Source: Symsagittifera roscoffensis (lineage: Eukaryota; Xenacoelomorpha; Acoela; Convolutidae). Taken from it: a stretch of 64,000 nucleotides of DNA. The first letter of the stretch is position 1. Each line of letters starts with the position of its first letter. The translations under genes were made by a program, and so were the position numbers. The stretch lies in contig NC_087070.1 of assembly GCF_963678635.1 (NCBI RefSeq), positions 50,565,989-50,629,988 on the forward strand. The letters run 5' to 3'. The notes under the pieces were generated by a model. The model saw only the letters and a list, made by a program, of their open reading frames with translations, had not been told where the DNA came from and searched no databases. This document shows, piece after piece, positions 21,901 through 34,264 of the stretch.

Positions 21901-24900
21901 CTGCTATTTGCCCTTATTTTTATATCCTTGCCTCCTGTTTAGAAAAAGGACATGTTGATTTAGATTTTTTTATACACACTGACTGGGAAAAAAGCAAAAG
22001 CGAACAACATAATCAATAAGTTCTAGAAAAACAATCATATTTACCCAAAATATAAGCACGAACCTCGATTTCAGTTTGGGTTTAGGTACGAACCAACCAA
22101 TCGCCATATTAGTATTGCCACAAAACCGTAGCTAAACTAAAAGGTTAAAACTGCAATTTGTTCCTACTAGCGTTGAGAAAACAAAAAATAATAGAACTTA
22201 GGGGTCACACAAAAATTGTTTTGGCCTATAATGATATCTGGCGACTTATATAACAAAATTTTGACCATTTTTTTGCTAACTTGTCGTTTTTGATCATTGT
22301 AGAGACGTTCCAGCCACTCAGCTTCTGCCCTGTACACCTGATGAAGAGTGTTGGGAGGTTGTTCTGGTATAACGAGGCGAAGAGACTCTACGACAACACA
22401 TTAGTGCAGTCGCGACAGTTCGCCGAGAGCGCCATGCAAGCCTCGGCCGACTCGAAATGTGTCTGGGCGAAAGTACTTAAAAGTGGTGAGCTATTCTGAA
22501 AATTAGAATCAATTTTTTCTTAAAAAGCCGTTGATAATTAAACTAAATCTTACAAAAAAAATTGGGGTTCTCAGAAAAAGTACAACACAATGTCAAAAAC
22601 AATCAAGATTTTTCTTCCAGATTGCTATATTCAGTCCCACCACCGGGAGAGCTCAGAAATTTGGGAGAGCTCAGAAAGGCAATTTGGTCGACCTAAAAAA
22701 AGGTCCTCCCTCCAAAAAAATTTAGGTCAACAAATAATCCAAACGAGATCCAAAATGAAATATTTTTTAATGAAAAAAACATTACAAGTGGGAATATCAA
22801 ACCCTCTCGAAAAGTCTAATTAACTTGTGTCTAAGCTGGAATACTCATGCAATCACAATGCAATAAATTAATGTCAGAGCTCAGCAATTTCCGTTCGAAT
22901 TGAGTAAACAATCACATCTTTCCATTATGTCAGGGCAAAACAATGCCAATCAAAGCCTCCCACAGCAAAAGATCCCAAGCCAAAAGATCCCTTGTAGCAA
23001 CATCGCTCATGCCTTAATACCCCATGCTAATTAAAAAGACCCCACATATCTTACCGGCTGAATCTTAAGAATGGGATATTTTTTCATGTAATGTTATTTT
23101 GGATTGAACTTGAGGTGAACATTTCACGGGTCTATTTAGCTACTGACGCAGACGAGGAGAAGCTGAAGTGCAATCTCTCTGCAGTCCTCAGTGGGGGACT
23201 GGACACAACTGCCACCCAGTTGCTCTGGACCATGCAAGCACTGGCCGAGTTTCCGGAGGAGCAGGAGAAATTGAGTCGCCAGATAAGAGACAATCTCGGA
23301 TCCGAGCCAATAGACCACGACAATGTGCACCGGGTCGGCCTAGGTACGCTTCACTAAAAGCAGAAAAAAACATACATTCGGCTTTTGTTTAACTAAAAGT
23401 AGAAAAAAACATATATTCGGCTTTTGTTTAACTAAAAGTAGAAAAAAAACATGGTCGGTTTTTGTTTAACTAAAAGTAGAAAAAAAACATATATTCGGCT
23501 TTTGTTTAACTAAAAGTAGAAAAAAAACATGGTCGGTTTTTGTTTAACTAAAAGTAGAAAAAAAACATATATTCGGCTTTTGTTTAACTAAAAGTAGAAA
23601 AAAAACATGGTCGGTTTTTGTTTAACTAAAAGTAGAAAAAAAACATGATCGGCTTTTGTTTAACTAAAAGTAGAAAAAAACATATGGTCGGCTTTTGTTT
23701 AAAATGATGGATTATCTCGAACACAGGAGTGTGCTTCGGGAAAAATACAAAAAGTATACAGAAAAAATGAAAGTTTTTAAAAATCAAGTTTTATGTTGCA
23801 TTTGTTCAAGTGCTCTAATGTTTGTATGGAAACATGAACAACAAGCAAATTTCGCGTTCAAAGTTTACATGAACCTATTTGTACGGCGATCATTTTTTTG
23901 AAAAATTGTTTTGCAGTTGAGCGAATTGTTTAATTCAGTCAATCCTATGATTGTTTTTTCCTCGTGAAAACTTTCACATTTTAAAGATCTTTAAACGGTT
24001 TGACTTATTATTTTGCCTGGTTAGCTAAGCTCCGATTTCTGCTAGCAGCTATTTCTGCTAACTGCTGTTTCTGCTAACTGCTATTCCTGCTAGCAACTGT
24101 TTCTGCTAACTGCTATTTCTGTTAAAATCTCTGTTGAGACAGTTCTGGACGGAATGAAAAAAGACAGTAATATTTTTAGAAAATTTCTAGACAAAATATT
24201 CACTCAAGTAACCACATGAAGATTTCAAGAGAGCCAACACGTTACTTTCTAAGCGAATCTTCAACAGCAGTTGGTATTTGAACAGACGACCAGTAAAAGA
24301 AGATTTAGCGAGATGGCCCGGTGGGTTTGTTCCCCCCCCCCCCCCCTCAGGGAAACAACCCCCTCAATGACACCTTCATTTTGGTCAACCAAACCTAAAA
24401 TTTTTGATAAAGCGCTTAAAGCGTGAATGTACACCAAAATGAAGGGAGGAGCGCGCACTAGAAAAATCGCTATTTTTTCCAAAAATGGCCCTAAACATTA
24501 TTTCGGGGCTCTTTCTGGGGCTTCTCAGAATAAAACTTTGTCGACCTAAAAATATATTTTTTGAAAACTCGACTCCAGTTTTCTTGAAAAATCTTAATAA
24601 TTGGTTTGTTTTTAGCCCGAGCAGTAATCAAAGAGGCTCAGCGACTGTACCCACTAGTGGGCTTCTTTCCTCGCCAGCCATACACAGATGTGAACTACTC
24701 TGACTCGGAGACAGGCCACTCGGCCACAATCCCCGCCGGATCCCTCATCTTAATCGACAACTTCAACTACAGCCGAGACGAGAAATACTTCCCCGAGCCG
24801 CTAGTTTTCAGGTACTGATCAGGATATAGCAGGGATATTATTGAACAAGCCCCTCCTCTTCGCGTCTTTTCCCATGAAGGGATCAATCACTAGGCTGATT

Positions 24901-25266
24901 TTTCATTTCTTGTATCCTGAGCACTAAAATTTTTCAAATTCACTTTTTTACACTCAGTGTGTATATGAAAAATTTTTGGTTTAAGTTTGAAAAGAAGCTT
25001 CGAAGTGAAATGATTTCAGACCTGAGCGGTGGATGAGAGAGGACGACAGCGAACACTTCAACAAAGACCGCATGTTCCTCGCGTTCGGATCCGGACCACG
25101 CTCGTGTATCGGGAGGCGAATCTCCGAACTAGAAATGCGAATTTTCATCATTGAACTCATTCGGAACTTCAGGCTGGATTTAGAAGGGGATGCCGCATCC
25201 CCGATCTACAGTGGCATTGTGATTCCAGACAAAACGCCCAAAATCAGATTCACGCCTCGAAATTAA
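15926..25266 (+). CDS. Mitochondrial-clan cytochrome P450, eight exons
   Basis: Haem-thiolate monooxygenase, probably in the inner mitochondrial membrane and using adrenodoxin-type electron donors. Exons: 15,926-16,159; 16,685-16,922; 20,953-21,109; 21,717-21,883; 22,303-22,485; 23,140-23,343; 24,616-24,811; 25,020-25,266. All junctions are GT-AG and phases agree (0,1,2,1,1,1,2), giving 541 residues. Exon 1 is a basic, acid-poor N-terminus that fits a transit peptide. Landmarks: I-helix GGLDTT at 345-350, ExxR as EAQR at 401-404, PERW near 461, and FGSGPRSCIGRR with haem Cys489. The last motif with ISELEM is typical of the CYP11/24/27 mitochondrial clan. Exon 1 is the least certain (donor AAG|GTTTGA). 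The substrate cannot be told. Confidence 0.92.
16160..16684 (+). other. P450 intron 1
   Basis: 525 bp of AT-rich sequence ending in TGATTTCAG. No repeat or exon-like feature. An open frame at 16,421-16,678 has no domain and runs into the intron's 3' end, so I regard it as chance. Confidence 0.6.
16923..19000 (+). other. P450 intron 2, first half
   Basis: AT-rich, without convincing exons. At 18,945-18,965 a perfect CRE word TGACGTCA is followed by a second CAATGACGTAAG, each preceded by a CCAATSA word. This looks like a CREB/NF-Y site cluster but lies deep in the intron, so its role is open. Confidence 0.4.
19340..19905 (+). repeat. Dispersed repeat family R2, copy 1
   Basis: Starts near AAAGTAACGGAATATTTGTGC, contains GGTTTAAAGATTGCCAT, GGCCAATTTGGGACAATTAA and CGCGCGAGCGG, and ends at CATTCAGGGTTTTCCCCTGA, TACGAGCAGTCTTG. 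The same order recurs at 58,530-59,075. The terminal CAGGG(CTTCG)CCCTG hairpin followed by ~15 nt gives a fixed 3' end. The class is not recognised. Confidence 0.65.
20190..20830 (+). repeat. Dispersed repeat family R2, copy 2 (diverged)
   Basis: Starts near TTTGTTCCGACTTTTGAAGA and ends CATTCAGGGCTTCGCCCTGG, TATACGGGCAGTCTTG. The middle is more diverged than in copies 1 and 3. Confidence 0.55.
21110..21716 (+). other. P450 intron 3 with M1 repeat
   Basis: Holds an M1 family copy from about 21,193 (AGGGATTTGGCCCCCTG, GACCCAAAGGGTCC, TGTACTATTTTGGGATATCC) to about 21,450 (GGGAGAGCTCGGAAACTTAA). It appears to lack the 3' end. The intron ends TATGAGGTACTTCAG; this acceptor gives the correct phase for exon 4. 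Confidence 0.65.
22486..23139 (+). other. P450 intron 5 with M1 fragment
   Basis: An M1 fragment lies at about 22,640-22,735 (GGGAGAGCTCAGAAAGGCAA, TTTGGTCGACCTAAAAAAAG). The GGGAGAGCTC word is doubled there. The intron ends TCTATTTAG. Nothing else is recognised. Confidence 0.6.
23344..23700 (+). repeat. ~40-bp minisatellite at the start of P450 intron 6
   Basis: About nine tandem units of roughly 36-40 bp. Each contains TTTGTTTAACTAAAAGTAGA, an A-run and CATATATTCGGCTT or CATGGTCGGTTT. The two variants alternate in part, which suggests that a two-unit block was amplified. It begins immediately after the exon 6 donor. Confidence 0.9.
23701..24615 (+). other. Rest of P450 intron 6: short minisatellite and M1 copy
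   Basis: At about 24,035-24,125 a 16-19-bp unit TTTCTGCTAACTGCT recurs five to six times. At about 24,320-24,560 lies an M1-like copy with a long C run at its start, GGAGCGCGCACTAGAAAAA, and CTTCTCAGAATAAAACTTTG followed by TCGACCTAAAAA. The open frame 23,695-23,901 has no domain. Confidence 0.6.
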
Positions 25267-25936
25267 GCTAACAAAACTGAAATGTGCAATCAGTAATACC
25301 AAATCGCAATTCTAAATTACCAAACCGCAATTAAACGTGAACTTCGACGTTGAAATGTATTTTATCCTTATGTGCTTCTATGTTAATTCCATGCTGAAAT
25401 TTTGTAGTGCAAATTTCCTGCAATTGTAAAAATTGAAAGTTTCAGTGCATTGTAAACTGATCTCGTTCTGTTCTTGAATCAAAAAGATAAAATCATCTCC
25501 AGTTTTTTTCATCTCGCCCTAAACGCTTCACTAAGAAAACTCGTTTTTTAGCACTCAAAGTTTTTCGTTCAGGATAAATTTGGCTCTTTGGTGACAAAAC
25601 TAAAGTGAATTTTTCAAATTTCTACAAAATTTCTACAAAGTTCAAATTTCTATAAAATTTTTGGCTTTCATTGTTCAGTAGAGCGAGAAAAAACGGCTAT
25701 TTTCAGTCACCTCTTGCATGGCTAAAACATGCTATTGAGTCTAGTATGTGGGGAATCCTCTTACTTTCAGAGGCGGATTTATAAAGGTTTGTTATGCAGG
25801 TTTTGAAAACAGCCTGACCGGTAAAAAAATTGATCCAAATATTGCGTTACTATTAGCGAAAATTATCAATTTGAGTTTGGCGTTAGTTTTGAGCAAAAAG
25901 ATCAGAGACCAGGCGGTGCAAAAGTAAATGCCAGCC
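25267..25936. other. P450 3' flank
   Basis: Probable 3' untranslated region and spacer. I see no canonical AATAAA within the first ~250 bp after the stop, so the cleavage site is not placed. CAGAGGCGGATTTATAAAGG at about 25,770 looks like one end of an M1-type element without the rest. Confidence 0.4.
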
Positions 25937-28130
25937 CGCACTGACAGAAATGGTTTCCTGTTGATTTAAATTGATTTTAAATCGATTTTAAATCGATCGA
26001 AATCGATTAACCATGTACATTTTACGAACTTAAATGGATACTAAATCTATTTAAATCGACCTTTTTGAAAATTTTAAATCGATTTAATTGTCTGAAAAAT
26101 CGATTTAAATTGATTTCGATGGATTTTCGGACACATTAAAAATCGATTTTTTTTTGCTATCAAAGCAAACCCCGCACTGACAAAAATGGATTAGGATCGA
26201 TTTTAGTATGAAAAAAGTACGTTGATTAAATTTAGATCGATTTTAGTATGAAAAAAGTACGTTGATTAATTTTAGATCGATTTTAGTTTGGAAAAAATGT
26301 GAAGATAAAACAAAAAAGATGAAAATTGATTTGGATCGATTTAAAATTGATTTAAATTGATCTTAAATCACAGCTAAAAAAATGATCCGAATCGATTTTA
26401 AATCAATTTAAATGCATTTTTTCCAGTCTGTTTTTGTTTATGATTTTAAGGGGATTAAAACGGATTTAAATCGGTTTAAATCGATTGTTTTTATTTGAGA
26501 TTTATCAGTTTCGAAATTTGAATGCATTTATTCATTGCCTATCATTTTTCATTTTACATCCATAGCGTATTGTAGCATAAAAAAGACCGAAAAAAACCAA
26601 AATATCGATAAAATTCTTTGATTTTCTTGCATATTTTGAGTTCAAAAACTGATATATATTGACCCTTTTCTTGATTCGTTTTATAAGTTTTGCCCAAAAT
26701 CTGATACATTATCATATCTTTCTATGATATAATTGCATACAAACGAGATCAAATTTTAATTTATTCTGACCTTTTTCTGGTTTGTTACATAGGACTTTGC
26801 AAAATCTGTCTTACAACAATTTTCTATAATTTCATTGCCTTTTTTCGTGCTTGAACTGATTTATGTGGATAATTTTATTGAATTCTATAACATCTGGCAC
26901 GAGTGTTAACATTAAAAATCGAGAATAAAAATTTCTAACAATTTTTCATAGGGTATGTTTTTTTCGCCTTGTTAGCAAAAAAAATCTATTTTAGTGTGTC
27001 GGAAAATCCATCGAAATCGATTTAAATCGATTTTTTAGACACTTAAATCGATTTAAAATTTTCAAAAAGATCGATTTAAATCGATTTAAAATGGATTTAA
27101 GTGAGACTCTGATGGATTTAAGTGAGATTCGGATGGATTTGAGTGAATCGGAAAATCCATCGAAATCGATTTGAATCGATTTTTTAGACACCTAAATGGA
27201 TTTAAAATTTTCAAAAAAATCGACTTAAATCGATTTAAAATCCATTTAAGCTCGTAAAATGTACATGGTTAATCGATTTGGATCGATTTAAAATCGATTT
27301 AAAATCAATTTAAATTGACCGGCAACCATTTCTGTTAGTGCAGTAAAACATGCTTTTTAGAAAAGTAATTGAAATATTTTTTTCTTGATTTTTTAAATGA
27401 AAACACACGTGTCAGATGTTTTAGAATTCAAGAAAAAAATAGAAAATGTTAATATGAACCAGATTTTGAGCTCAAAAAAATGCAACAAAAATCTAGATAA
27501 TCATCATTACATATCAGATTTCTTGCATTAATATATGTAAAAAATCAAGAAAATTGTAAATCGGATCTTGGACAAAATTTTGTGTAACAAACCAGAAAAG
27601 GGTCAGGTAAAATTAAATTGAGATCTCAAAAATTATCAATTATAATTTTAGAAAATTATGAAATTAAATCAGAGTTTAAGCAAAAACTTTTGAAACGAAT
27701 TAAGAAAAAGGTCAATATAGATCAGTTTTTGAACTCAAAATATGTTAAAAAATCCTAGAGTTTTATCGATATTTTGGTCTTTTCATTTGGTTTTTTTTAT
27801 GATACAATACGCTAAGGATGTTAAATGAAAAATGATAGTCAAGAAATAAATGCAATAAAAATTTGAAACTAATAAACCTCGAATGAAAAAATTGATTTAA
27901 ATTGATTTAAATCCGTTTTAATCCCCCTAAAAATACTAACAAATTCAGAGTGGAAAAAATGCAATCAATCTTCATCTTTATTATTTAATCTTTGTACTTT
28001 TTTCATACTAAAGTCGATCTAAATTTAATCAACGTACTTTTCTCATACTAAAATCGATCTAAATTTAACCAACGTACTTTTTTCATACTAAAATCGATTT
28101 TCTATTGAGACAAGCAACGTAGACCCACAC
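25937..28130. repeat. Interleaved inverted repeats rich in ATCGATTTAAATCGAT
   Basis: Segment A (about 25,937-26,165; begins GCACTGACAGAAATGG) is the inverse of A' (about 27,000-27,343; ends CCATTTCTGTTAGTGC). Segment B (about 26,172-26,900; begins GCACTGACAAAAATGG, then two AGTATGAAAAAAGTACGTTG units) is the inverse of B' (about 27,400-28,130; ends with AACGTACTTTTTTCATACT units). The order is A-B-A'-B', so the two pairs cross instead of nesting. Both share the GCACTGACARAAATGG tip, so one foldback family is involved. No coding capacity. Confidence 0.75.
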
Positions 28131-31100
28131 TGAGAATATGTTTTTGGGTTATGAATGTTGATAGACGACCAGCACGAACTCAATGTCACATCCCGGTGGC
28201 AAATGGACCCCAGTGGTGAGTACTTCATCCAGTATGGCCTGAATTGTAGTCAGTGGTTTGTTCAGGGTGAAACCACTCACCACTCACTCAAAAATTAAAC
28301 CCGAAAAAAAAGTTTTGAGCCGGAACAAATTTTTCCTAAAAAAACAAAAAGATCATCATGACTTATATAAGGGTCCGAACTACATCCTTGATGACGAAAA
28401 TTTTTTTGAAGAAGCCTTTTAAAGAGCTCAAAAAAATTCTGCTGTTAAAATTTTTAAAAAATCTGTAGGAGAGAATTTGTTTTGTGAGCTAGCCAAAAAA
28501 CGTCATTTTAGAATTGTGAAACACAAAATTTTTCTTAAAAACCACAATCAAATAATTAGGCAACTTTTGGAAGTTTTTCTTTTTTAGAGCGTTGTTGATC
28601 TAATTATAAAATTAATTTACTTGATAGTTCGACCGTAATTTTCATTAGCTTCGAAAAGACAGAATGACCCATTTTGGGGTAAATTTGGGTTCGAGTTTAG
28701 CAGAACAAGTTTCACCATAATAACTTTTGTTAAGTTCAAAGCAACTAGTGTTCTCTTCAATTTTTGTCTAAATCACATCAACTTTGGAAAAACGAATTTG
28801 AAGTGTCAATCTTGGTCTGGATTAAATCATTACTGTACGTTTGTCGACTCTTAAAACTGATCGATCCAATATCTGAAGACAAAGCAGTCGGGCTGATGCG
28901 TGTTTCGAACTTGCCAGAGCCGAGGTTATATTTATTCAAACTCAGCTTTTTTCCGTTTCTCACAATAGCGAATATGATCTTTTAGAAGCAGTTTTTATTC
29001 ACGCAATTTAAGCCGAACTTTTTCTTTGCCGGTTTTCGAAAATGTACTAGTCCCTGGTTGGAAAGCAAAAAAAAATCTCAAATCAGAAAAAAAACCAAAG
29101 AACTCAAATTTCACCGCTAGTTCAAAAGTGGAACACTAAACGTCTACACTAGGCTTAAAAGTGTCACAGTTGGTTTTTCGAAGACTTAATGACGGGCACA
29201 GGCTAACAAATATCTTAGAGCGATTTTCTTGATTGAGAAACTCTAAGGTTCTTAATTGAAATGAGTCAAAATTAGGTAAATTATCAGTTATCTGGTTAAA
29301 GCTCTACCGTTTTCATTTTGTCCTTTAGGTTCCTATCAGTTCCTATACAAAAAGAATCCGATGAATGTAATCCATGACTTTTGAAAATTCTCTTAAGTTA
29401 TATGTTTTATTTACAAAAACAATTTTCAAAATTGCGAGTTATTTACGATCTAAATGATATTTACAGAAGTGTATTATACAAAAAAAACTTTGTTTAAAGG
29501 AGATTGAGCTTCAAACTTTATTTCAAATTTTCTTTCAAAATTCGTTTTCAAACTCGTACTTTTTAATTCCAAGGTTTTCAAATCGAATGATGAAGCATGG
29601 AAGCTGCTGATCTAATAAGAGAGGGAGAGTTTTGATCATTGTGATATTTTCAGTCACGTGGAGGAAATGCATTTCGCTTTTTTTTCGTTCAGATGTTTTC
29701 ATGACTTGTTTGAGCCTGTTGATTTTCTATTGAGAATATGTTATTGAGGAATGGAGGGAGATAGACGGTCAGTGCGAGCTCAATGTCACTGCCGGGTACC
29801 AAATGTCACTGACAGGTGCCGGGGGAAGCCACTCACCACTCACTCATAAGTCACGCCCCGAAAAAAAAATTGAGCCGAAACACTTTTTTCAACAAAAAAA
29901 AAACAAAAAGATCATCAAGATCTGTATAAGAGTCTGAGCTACGTCCTTGATGAAATAATTTTTACCTGAGAAGCCTTTTTTTTTACAGCTGAACGAAATT
30001 CGGAGGTGAAAGTTTCCAAAAAACAGTAAGGGAGAATTGATTTTTGCGAGATAGCCAAAAAATTCATTTTTGAAGTGTGAAACACAAAATTTTTGCTTAG
30101 AAACCAAAATCACAAATTTGCGCAAGTTTTTGGAAGTTTTTTTTCAAGCGTTGGTGATCTAATTTTTTTTATCAATTTACTAGATATTTCAGCGTAATTA
30201 TCGATAGCCTTAAAAAGACAGAATAAGCCATTTTTGGGGTAAACTTGGGTACGAATTTTGCAAAACAAATTTCCCCATAAAAACTTTTGTTAAGTTCAAA
30301 GCAACTTCTGTTCTCTTCACTTTTTGTCTAACTCACATCAATTTTGGAAAAACGAGTTTGAAGTGTCAATCTTGGTCTGGATTAAATCATCACTGTACGT
30401 TTGTCGACTCTTAAACTGATCGATCCAAAATCTGTAGACAAGGCAGTCGGGCCGATGCGTGTTTCGAATTTGCCAGAGCCGAGCTTATTTTTATTCCAAC
30501 TCAGCTTTTTTCCGTTTCTCACGATATTTTGTTCATACCGCCGTAAAGCGCATACGAACATTTAGAAGCAGTTTCTATTCACGCAAGTCAAGCTGAACTT
30601 TTCCTCCTCTTTCTTTGCCAATTTTGGAAAATGTACAAGTCCCTGGTTGAAAAGCAAAAAAAAATCTAAAATCGAAAAAATTCAAAGAACACAAATTTCA
30701 ACGCTTGTTCAAAAGTGGAACACTAAATCTCTACACTAGATACACTAAATCTCAAAAAGTTTCACAGTTAGTTAAGCGAAGACTTAATGACGAGCACTGG
30801 CTAACGAACATTTTAGAGCACATTTCTGGGTTGATGAAATAATTTTATCTGAAGAAGCCTCTTTCTTACAGCTGAACAAAATTCGGAGGTGAAAACTTCC
30901 AAAAAACAGTAAGGGAGAATTGATTTTTGTGAGATAGCCTGAAAAAATTTTTTGATGTGCGAAACACAAAGTTTTTGCTTAGAAACCAAAATCAAAAATT
31001 TGCGCAAGTTTTTGGAAATTTTAAATTTTCAAGCGTTGTTGATCTAATTTTTTTTAATCAATTTACTCGATATTTCAGCGTATTCATCGACAGCCTTAAA

Positions 31101-33340
31101 AAGACAGAATAAGCCACTTTTGGGGTAAACGTGGGTCCGAATTTTGCAAAAAAAAATTCACCATAATAACTTTTGTTAAGCTCAAAGCAACTTGTGTTCT
31201 CTTCACGTTTTGTCTAGTTCACATCCATTTTGGAAAAACGAGTTTAAAGTGTCAATCTTGGTCTGGATTAAATCATCACTGTACGTTTGTCTACTCTTAA
31301 TTTGATCGATCCAAAATCTGTAGACAAGGCAGTCGGACCGATGCGTATTTTGAATTTGCCAGAGCCGAGATTTTTTTTTTCAAACTCAGCTTTTTTCCGT
31401 TTCTCACAATAACCCGTTCATACCGCCGTAAAACGCATTTGAACATTTAAAAGCAGTCTTTATTCACGCAAGTCAAGCTGATCTGTTCCTCTTCTTTCTT
31501 TGCCAATTTTGGAAAATGCACTAGTCCCTGGTTGAAAAGCAAGAATAAAATGTAAAATCAGAAAAAGAACTCGAATTTCAACGCTTGTTCAGAAGTGGAA
31601 CGCTAAATCTCTACACTAGGCTCAAAAATTGTCACAGTTAGTTTTGCGAAGACTTAATGACAAGCAATGCCAACAAACAGCTTAGATCACATTTCTGGAT
31701 TGAGAAACTATAAGGTTCTTAATTAAAATGAGTCAAAATTAGGTTCAACTAACATTTATCTGGTTAACGCTCTACCGTTTTCATTTTGTCCTTTAGGTTC
31801 CTATTATTTCCTATACAAAAAGACTTCGATGAAGGTAATCCTTCACTTTCAAATATTTTTTAATTTATTTGTTTTTTTTACGAAAACAATTTTCAAAATT
31901 GCGAGTTAATTACGATCTAATTGATATTTACCGAAATATATTATACAAAAAAAATTAATTTAAATGAGATTGAGCTTCAAATTTTATTTCAAATTTTTTT
32001 TTCAAGCTCGTTTTTTTTAATTCTAAGGTTTTCAAGTCGAATAAAGAAGCATGGAAGCTGCCGATCTAATCAGAGAGGGACGTGAAGTCACGTGAAGGAA
32101 ATGCGTTTTACGTATTTTTTTTTCGTTCAGATTTTTTCAGGACTTATTTGAGCCTGTTGATTTTCCTTTGAGAAATTGTTATTGAGGAATAGAGGGAGAT
32201 AGACGACCAGTGCGAGCTGCGAGCTTCATTCAGTGCCTCATTCTTTTTTGCAGTTCAGGGAGAATTTCCCTAAGAATTTCATTTCGAATGAGCAATCAGA
32301 GCAAGTTTCATTGATATTTCTTGACTCCTCCTCAGCGTTTTCTCAATGATTAACTCAAATTAGTACAAAAATTACAGCTTCTGAAAAATGCTTCACGTTA
32401 ACCAAAAATATATTTCAGATCATTGATAAAAAATGAACTGTTAACACTAGTATTGACAAAAATGGGGTAATTTTTTAAAAAATTTAACAGATATTGGATG
32501 AAATTCAACAAAATCTTCTTCATAACTGATATTTATCTCTCTGTTGCTTCTACAACATGATTTTCATAATTTTTCCGTCGGATTGTTTTATGTTTTAAGG
32601 TCATTCCCGCTTTATGCTTACTAGATGTTTTGGCTATTGAACTCGCTTTGCAAGAAAAATTAGTCAGAACTGGGGAATTTAAGAGGAAAATAGTATCAAT
32701 TGAACGAACAATTTGCTGGCAGAGATACAATTAGAATTGATAACGTCTGACAATTACCATGTAATTTGTACATGTTTGCCTTTGGGTTCCCTTGTTTAGT
32801 TCCTACAGTAAATTAGTTAAGCAAAAGTACAATTTTTAATAATTAACTATCACTTTTCTTGCAAAAGTTTTATTAAATCGCTTTTTATTCTTGACTTTTG
32901 TCAGAACTGTTCTCAAAAATGTCTAAGTGAGAAAACATCGGTGCTATTTAAAGCATTCCACAGCATATGTAAAAATTTAGAATATAAAGGTGTACTTTTA
33001 CGTTGAGTTTTGAGAATAATTTAGGTGCAGCTCTATTGTTTATAACCTGAAAACTTTCGGAAAAAGAAGTTTGCAAGGGAACCTACTTCTCAACTTCTGC
33101 CACCTCTTATAACTTCTAAAAGATCGCTTCTTAAAAAAAACGAGTTAGAAAAGGAAATCAAGATGCAGTCGGACCGATGCGTCAATCTTGGTATCTTGGT
33201 CTGGATTAAATCATCACTGTACGTTTGTCGACTCTTAAACTGATCGATCCAAAATCTGTAGACAAGGCAGTCGGGCCGATGCATGTTTCGAATTTGCCAG
33301 AGCCGAGCTTATTTTTATTCAAATTTGCCAGAGCTTATGT
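28130..33340. repeat. Tandem and dispersed duplications of 0.9-1.6 kb units
   Basis: A marker containing TCAATCTTGGTCTGGATTAA, CTGATCGATCCAAAATCTG and AGTCGGGCCGATGCG recurs at about 28,806, 30,366, 31,252 and 33,184. A second marker containing GAGGGAGATAGACGRYCAGT occurs near 28,150 (diverged), 29,755 and 32,190. Small minus-strand frames in several copies share a peptide (GSGKFETRI, then PTALS) that is frameshifted in others, so a decayed coding piece may have been copied. The block is otherwise not recognised. Confidence 0.6.
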
Positions 33341-34264
33341 AGCCAATCAAAACCTTTAGTTACTGCAAAAAAAATTGAAAACAATCAATAAAATACAGAA
33401 ATTTGAAAAATATTGACAAGGTTTCCATTAAATTATACTCTTGTTTGTAATTTTGTTCATAAGAGACAAAGTTTACTTAAATTTGTATAAACAGTAATTA
33501 AATAGGTTTTTTGGCAATTTCCTAAGCAAATGATGGAAAATAAACTGATAATTGACTATTGATTTATGTCAATTTTGATTAAATTGTATGTTTTGTCTGA
33601 CTTTTTCTCAGATATCGAAGCTCTAATTGTACACTTCAGTGAAAAAAATAGTTTTAAACTAATGAAATTTCAATCACTTAAGATACAAAACATCACAGAG
33701 TACTATCGGGGCTTACAGTTATCAACAGTTATAAAGTGTCCCAATATTTAGGACAGTTCGTTGTCTTCATGTTAAGTTTAGTTGACATAGGCAAGTTGCT
33801 TCAGAGCCTCATTCTCTGTTGCAGTGAAGATCCGAGGTTGAACGTAGGGTGGATTGTTCACATAATAGTTCCTGATTGAGACACACACCTCTTCATGTTG
33901 TATGTTGCTATTTCATATACTCTACTACAGATGTCGAGCTCCAGATCCATAGTTGATTCTTTGACAGATTTGGCTTCATATGTGGGTTCGAGTCCAAGGT
34001 TTTCAGCGCTATCAATATCATTATGCCGGGTTGCCGATATTGCTTCTCCTTCTTTTTCACTAAGATAGACTTGTGGGGGTTTTCAAATTGTCCCAAATTT
34101 TTTTTATTACTTGAAAGCACGGTTCAGAGTATATTTTTCCCCTTGTAGGATTTTTGGAACCAAGAAAATCTCCCAATTCTTTTTTGATTATTTGAAAGTT
34201 CAAAATATGTGGGGTTATCAACTTTTCTTGAGTACGTTGTTGAAGAGCAAATTGATCAGATAAA
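32225..34264. mobile_element. Older, diverged and internally deleted copy of the 15-kb element
   Basis: 32,240-32,960 aligns with the left arm of the 15-kb element (about 35,270-36,650), and 33,340-34,264 aligns with its centre (about 39,593-40,515). The latter includes a degenerate relative of the gene at 39,988-40,505 in at least three frames. Sequence resembling 40,516-40,620 resumes at 49,431, on the far side of the 15-kb element. The young element therefore inserted into this old copy. Confidence 0.75.
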
